From Actinomycetota bacterium (lineage in GTDB: Bacteria > Actinomycetota > Humimicrobiia > Humimicrobiales > Humimicrobiaceae): a DNA stretch of 9,194 nucleotides. Positions 6,817 through 9,194 of the stretch are shown piece by piece. The position numbers and the translations under genes were made by a program. Under the pieces are notes generated by a model. That model did no database searches. It had not been told where the DNA came from and worked only from the letters and a program-made list of their open reading frames with translations. The DNA lies in assembly GCA_016927635.1 (NCBI GenBank), contig JAFGMJ010000180.1, forward strand, positions 1 to 9,194, written 5' to 3'. Positions within the stretch are counted from its first letter, which is position 1, and each line of letters begins with the position of its first letter.

Positions 6817-7242
6817 ATGAAAATAAATGATTATGAATTTCCTGACGATTTGTATTATGAGAAAAATCATTTCTGGGCAAAAACCGATGATGAAGGAAAC
6901 GTGATATTTGGGGCTACTGATTTTTTTCAGAAACTGGCAGGAGAAATAGTATATATAGAGCTTCCAATGAAGGGCGCAAAAGTCAAACAGGGCGAGTCCC
7001 TTTCTTCTCTTGAATCAGGTAAATGGGTGGGCAAGATCTTTGCTCCTGTAACAGGCCAGATAATCGGCGCAAATGACGAACTTGAAGATTCCCCGGAGCT
7101 TATAAATGAGTCGCCATACAATGAAGGCTGGATAGCCAAAATAAAACCTGATAACCTGGAAGAAGATTTAAAAAATCTTATGAAAGCAGGAAAAGAGTTT
7201 GAGGATTTCATAAACCAGGAATCAGAAAAGCATAAAAAGTAA
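6817..7242 (+). CDS. GcvH-like lipoyl carrier protein
   Basis: The 141 residues form an H-protein/biotinyl-lipoyl domain. The N-terminus (KINDYEFPDDLYYEKNHFWAK) matches the opening of glycine-cleavage H proteins. Next come the GATDFFQKLAGEIVYIELP stretch (32-50) and the lipoyl hairpin LESGKWVGKIFAPVTG (65-80). K69 is the expected lipoylation site. The end SPELINESPYNEGWIAKI (92-109) is also H-like. A charged, helical-looking tail (110-141) makes it slightly longer than usual. In classical H proteins the lysine is followed by small residues (VKAASD); here it is followed by W70 and V71. No glycine-cleavage P, T or L gene is near. It sits between an Fe-S oxidoreductase and a RACo-like gene, so a role as a mobile dithiol carrier for a different enzyme is inferred. 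It could still be an ordinary H protein whose partners lie elsewhere. Confidence 0.88.
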   Translation: MKINDYEFPDDLYYEKNHFWAKTDDEGNVIFGATDFFQKLAGEIVYIELPMKGAKVKQGESLSSLESGKWVGKIFAPVTGQIIGANDELEDSPELINESPYNEGWIAKIKPDNLEEDLKNLMKAGKEFEDFINQESEKHKK

Positions 7243-7309
7243 TAGCATCCATTAAAAAGGCGATGCAGTTTAAATAGAATAATCAATTATTATTAAAAAG
7301 CTGGTTATT

Positions 7310-9194
7310 ATGACTGATAATAAAAAAAGTGTAATAAAAATAGATGTCGAGCCTATCGGCAAAAGAATAGTCCTTGAAGGCAAAAAAAACGGGCTTGATG
7401 CCCTTATTGACGCTGGAATTGAAATAAAATCCGTATGTGCGGGTCAGGGTACCTGCGGAAAATGCAGAATACTTATAATGGATGAAGCAGCGCCCAAGCC
7501 CAATGAGCGTGAGCTTAAAGCTTTAAGCGCCGAAGAGATCAAGCATGGCATGAGGCTTGCATGCCAGCAGGTCTTTGACAAGGACATGAAAATATATATA
7601 CCTGCTTCCTCGCTTACCGAAGAACAGAAGCTTCAGGTTACAGGAGCTGAAGCAGATATAGCTGTGGACAGGATATGCAAAAAGTATTTTGTTAAACTTT
7701 CTGCCCCGACGCTTTCTGACATGGAGTCAGATTATTCCAGAATAAAAAGAGCAATAAGCAGCTTTTTTAATGAAAAGATTGAAAGTATTGATTTTAAAGT
7801 CTTAAATGAAATGCCTTCTGTACTGCGCAAAAATGGGTGGCAGGTAACTGTTACGGTAAGAAATAATGAAATCATACTTATAGAGGGAGGGGATAAATCA
7901 GCATCATCATATGGCATAGCCATAGACCTTGGAACGACAAAGATTGCAACACTTCTTGTGGATTTAAATACGGCAAAGACAGTGAATAAAAAAGGCGCAA
8001 TGAACCCTCAGATAAGCTTTGGCGAAGATGTGATGAGCAGGATAAATTATGCAATGCAGGGTCCGGAGAATTCTGAAAAAATACAAAAGGTGCTTGTCAA
8101 TCAGATAAATAAGACAATACAGGAACTTGCATCAGAGTCCGGGATATCTGTAAATGAAATAGTGGAAATCACAATTGTAGGAAATACAGCAATGCATCAT
8201 CTTCTGCTGGGATTGCCGGTAAGGCAACTTGGCCTGTCACCATTTGTTGCATTGACCGATAAACCTTTAGATATGAAAGCAAGGGAAATAGGGTTAAAGA
8301 TTTCAGCGGGTGCATACCTTTATCTGATGCCAGTTATTGCAGGTTTTGTGGGCTCTGATCATCTTGCCATGATACTGGCGTCTGATATTTTTGACAGGAA
8401 AGGCAATATTATAGGAATAGACATAGGCACGAATACTGAAATAGTGTTAAAGACAGAAAAAAGCATTGAAAGCGTATCTACTGCATCAGGCCCTGCTTTT
8501 GAGGGAGCTCATATAAAACATGGAATGAGGGCTGCCCCGGGAGCAATAGAAAGAGTTATAATAGATTCCCAAACATGCATACCGAAAATACAGACAATAG
8601 GAGACAAAAAGCCTACCGGAATATGCGGTTCAGGAATACTTGATGCCATAGCGGAATTATTAAAAGCAGGCATTATAAATAACAGAGGCAAATTCCAGCC
8701 TGAGTCAGGCTGCCTGTGTATTGATGATAAAGGCGCACTACAGTATATCCTTGAACCTGCATTTCATAAAGAGAGAATAAAATGCCAGGCTGAAAAAGAA
8801 AATGAGGCATCTTCTGCAAATGAAGCTGAAAGCTCCCATAAAGACACTGCATCTGCAAATAATGGAAAGAATAACGCCAGCTCTCTTTGCCCGTGCCTTG
8901 ATGGAAATGTTTCTATAAACCAGAATGATATAGTTGAGATACAGCTTGCAAAAAGCGCATTAAGAACAGGCATTGAAATACTTATGGAAAGCGCGGCAAT
9001 TGAATTTAAAGATCTTGATAAAATAATAGTTGCAGGTGCGTTCGGTTCATATATAGATCCTAAAAATGTGGTTGAAATAGGCATGTTTCCTGCAGTGATG
9101 CTGGAAAAAATATCCCAGGTGGGAAATGCTGCAGCTGTGGGTGCAAAAATGGTGCTTGTTTCAGGATTTTTGAGGAAAAAAGCTGAAGATATAG
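7310..9194 (+). CDS. RACo-like corrinoid activation protein: [2Fe-2S] ferredoxin domain plus ASKHA ATPase, 3' partial
   Basis: The reading frame is open for 628 codons to the window edge, probably missing only the last few dozen residues of a family of about 600-650. Relatives use ATP to drive electron transfer onto the cobalt of inactivated corrinoid proteins, such as those of methyltransferases. Residues about 8-100 are a [2Fe-2S] domain with C43, C49, C52 and C85 (CAGQGTCGKC, then RLACQQ). After a linker, the ASKHA part shows the nucleotide-binding motif GIAIDLGTTK (202-211), then GNTAMHH, a second IGIDIGTNTE (368-377), GPAFEGAHIKHGMRAAPGAI, GICGSGILDA (437-446) and VAGAFGSY (574-581). Residues about 487-530 form a hydrophilic Ala/Ser/Glu/Asn-rich insertion ending in CPC (527-529), which I do not expect in this family. 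The start ATG has no clear SD. No corrinoid protein or methyltransferase gene is visible; one may lie downstream. Transcription likely continues from the lipoyl gene 67 bases upstream. Confidence 0.9.
   Translation, partial: MTDNKKSVIKIDVEPIGKRIVLEGKKNGLDALIDAGIEIKSVCAGQGTCGKCRILIMDEAAPKPNERELKALSAEEIKHGMRLACQQVFDKDMKIYIPASSLTEEQKLQVTGAEADIAVDRICKKYFVKLSAPTLSDMESDYSRIKRAISSFFNEKIESIDFKVLNEMPSVLRKNGWQVTVTVRNNEIILIEGGDKSASSYGIAIDLGTTKIATLLVDLNTAKTVNKKGAMNPQISFGEDVMSRINYAMQGPENSEKIQKVLVNQINKTIQELASESGISVNEIVEITIVGNTAMHHLLLGLPVRQLGLSPFVALTDKPLDMKAREIGLKISAGAYLYLMPVIAGFVGSDHLAMILASDIFDRKGNIIGIDIGTNTEIVLKTEKSIESVSTASGPAFEGAHIKHGMRAAPGAIERVIIDSQTCIPKIQTIGDKKPTGICGSGILDAIAELLKAGIINNRGKFQPESGCLCIDDKGALQYILEPAFHKERIKCQAEKENEASSANEAESSHKDTASANNGKNNASSLCPCLDGNVSINQNDIVEIQLAKSALRTGIEILMESAAIEFKDLDKIIVAGAFGSYIDPKNVVEIGMFPAVMLEKISQVGNAAAVGAKMVLVSGFLRKKAEDI

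Noticed and set aside
6817..7242. Assigning the lipoyl protein to a glycine cleavage operon
   Set aside because: No P, T or L protein gene lies in the window, and the neighbours are a GlcF-type subunit and a RACo-like protein.
7245..7266. Short hairpin GCATC/GATGC after the lipoyl gene
   Set aside because: It has only five base pairs, a 12-base loop and no T run, so it is too weak to call a terminator or regulatory element.
2992..9084. Further - strand open frames opposite the LarA, GlcD, GlcF, lipoyl and RACo-like genes
   Set aside because: All lie inside strongly supported + strand genes, lack family motifs and have no convincing ribosome binding sites.
1..9194. CRISPR arrays, tRNA or rRNA genes, insertion sequences or tandem repeats
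   Set aside because: I found no spaced direct repeats, no cloverleaf-like segments, no transposase and no terminal repeats. The window is densely coding with short gaps.

Overview
All eight genes in this window lie on the + strand. They form a compact catabolic locus of an anaerobic, low-GC bacterium. The DNA is AT-rich. Isoleucine is mostly ATA and arginine mostly AGG/AGA, and strong Shine-Dalgarno (SD) sites precede some genes. Together with oxygen-sensitive iron-sulfur and nickel enzyme families, this suggests a Clostridia-like Firmicute or an anaerobic candidate phylum such as Atribacterota. That placement is a low-confidence inference from composition and gene content.

Layout. 1-213: AT-rich leader with a possible promoter and a very strong SD. 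214-2595: bacterial microcompartment (BMC) module, with a CoA-acylating aldehyde dehydrogenase carrying an N-terminal encapsulation-like helix, a hexameric shell protein (BMC-H) and a tandem-domain shell protein (BMC-T, PduT-like) that has the iron-sulfur pore cysteine. 2596-2694: an inverted repeat that may be a terminator and overlaps a good promoter candidate. 2695-6734: 2-hydroxyacid module, with a LarA-type nickel-dependent racemase/epimerase, a GlcD-type FAD oxidoreductase and a GlcF-type iron-sulfur subunit with two complete HdrB-like CCG motifs. 6735-6816: gap with a consensus -35 box and a 14-bp palindrome. 6817-9194: a stand-alone GcvH-like lipoyl carrier, then a RACo-like ferredoxin/ASKHA ATPase (corrinoid activation family) that runs off the window end.

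Working model (inference). The compartment converts an aldehyde to an acyl-CoA. If the aldehyde is lactaldehyde, as in the fucose/rhamnose BMCs of Planctomycetes and Verrucomicrobia, the product after phosphotransacylase and kinase steps would be lactate. LarA could then interconvert its stereoisomers and GlcDF could oxidise it to pyruvate. The lipoyl protein and the RACo-like protein are not part of standard BMC pathways. They suggest an unusual electron route or a linked corrinoid/methyl-transfer pathway. No signature enzyme that makes the aldehyde, no pentamer vertex protein, no phosphotransacylase and no LarB/C/E maturation genes lie in this window, so the substrate is undetermined.
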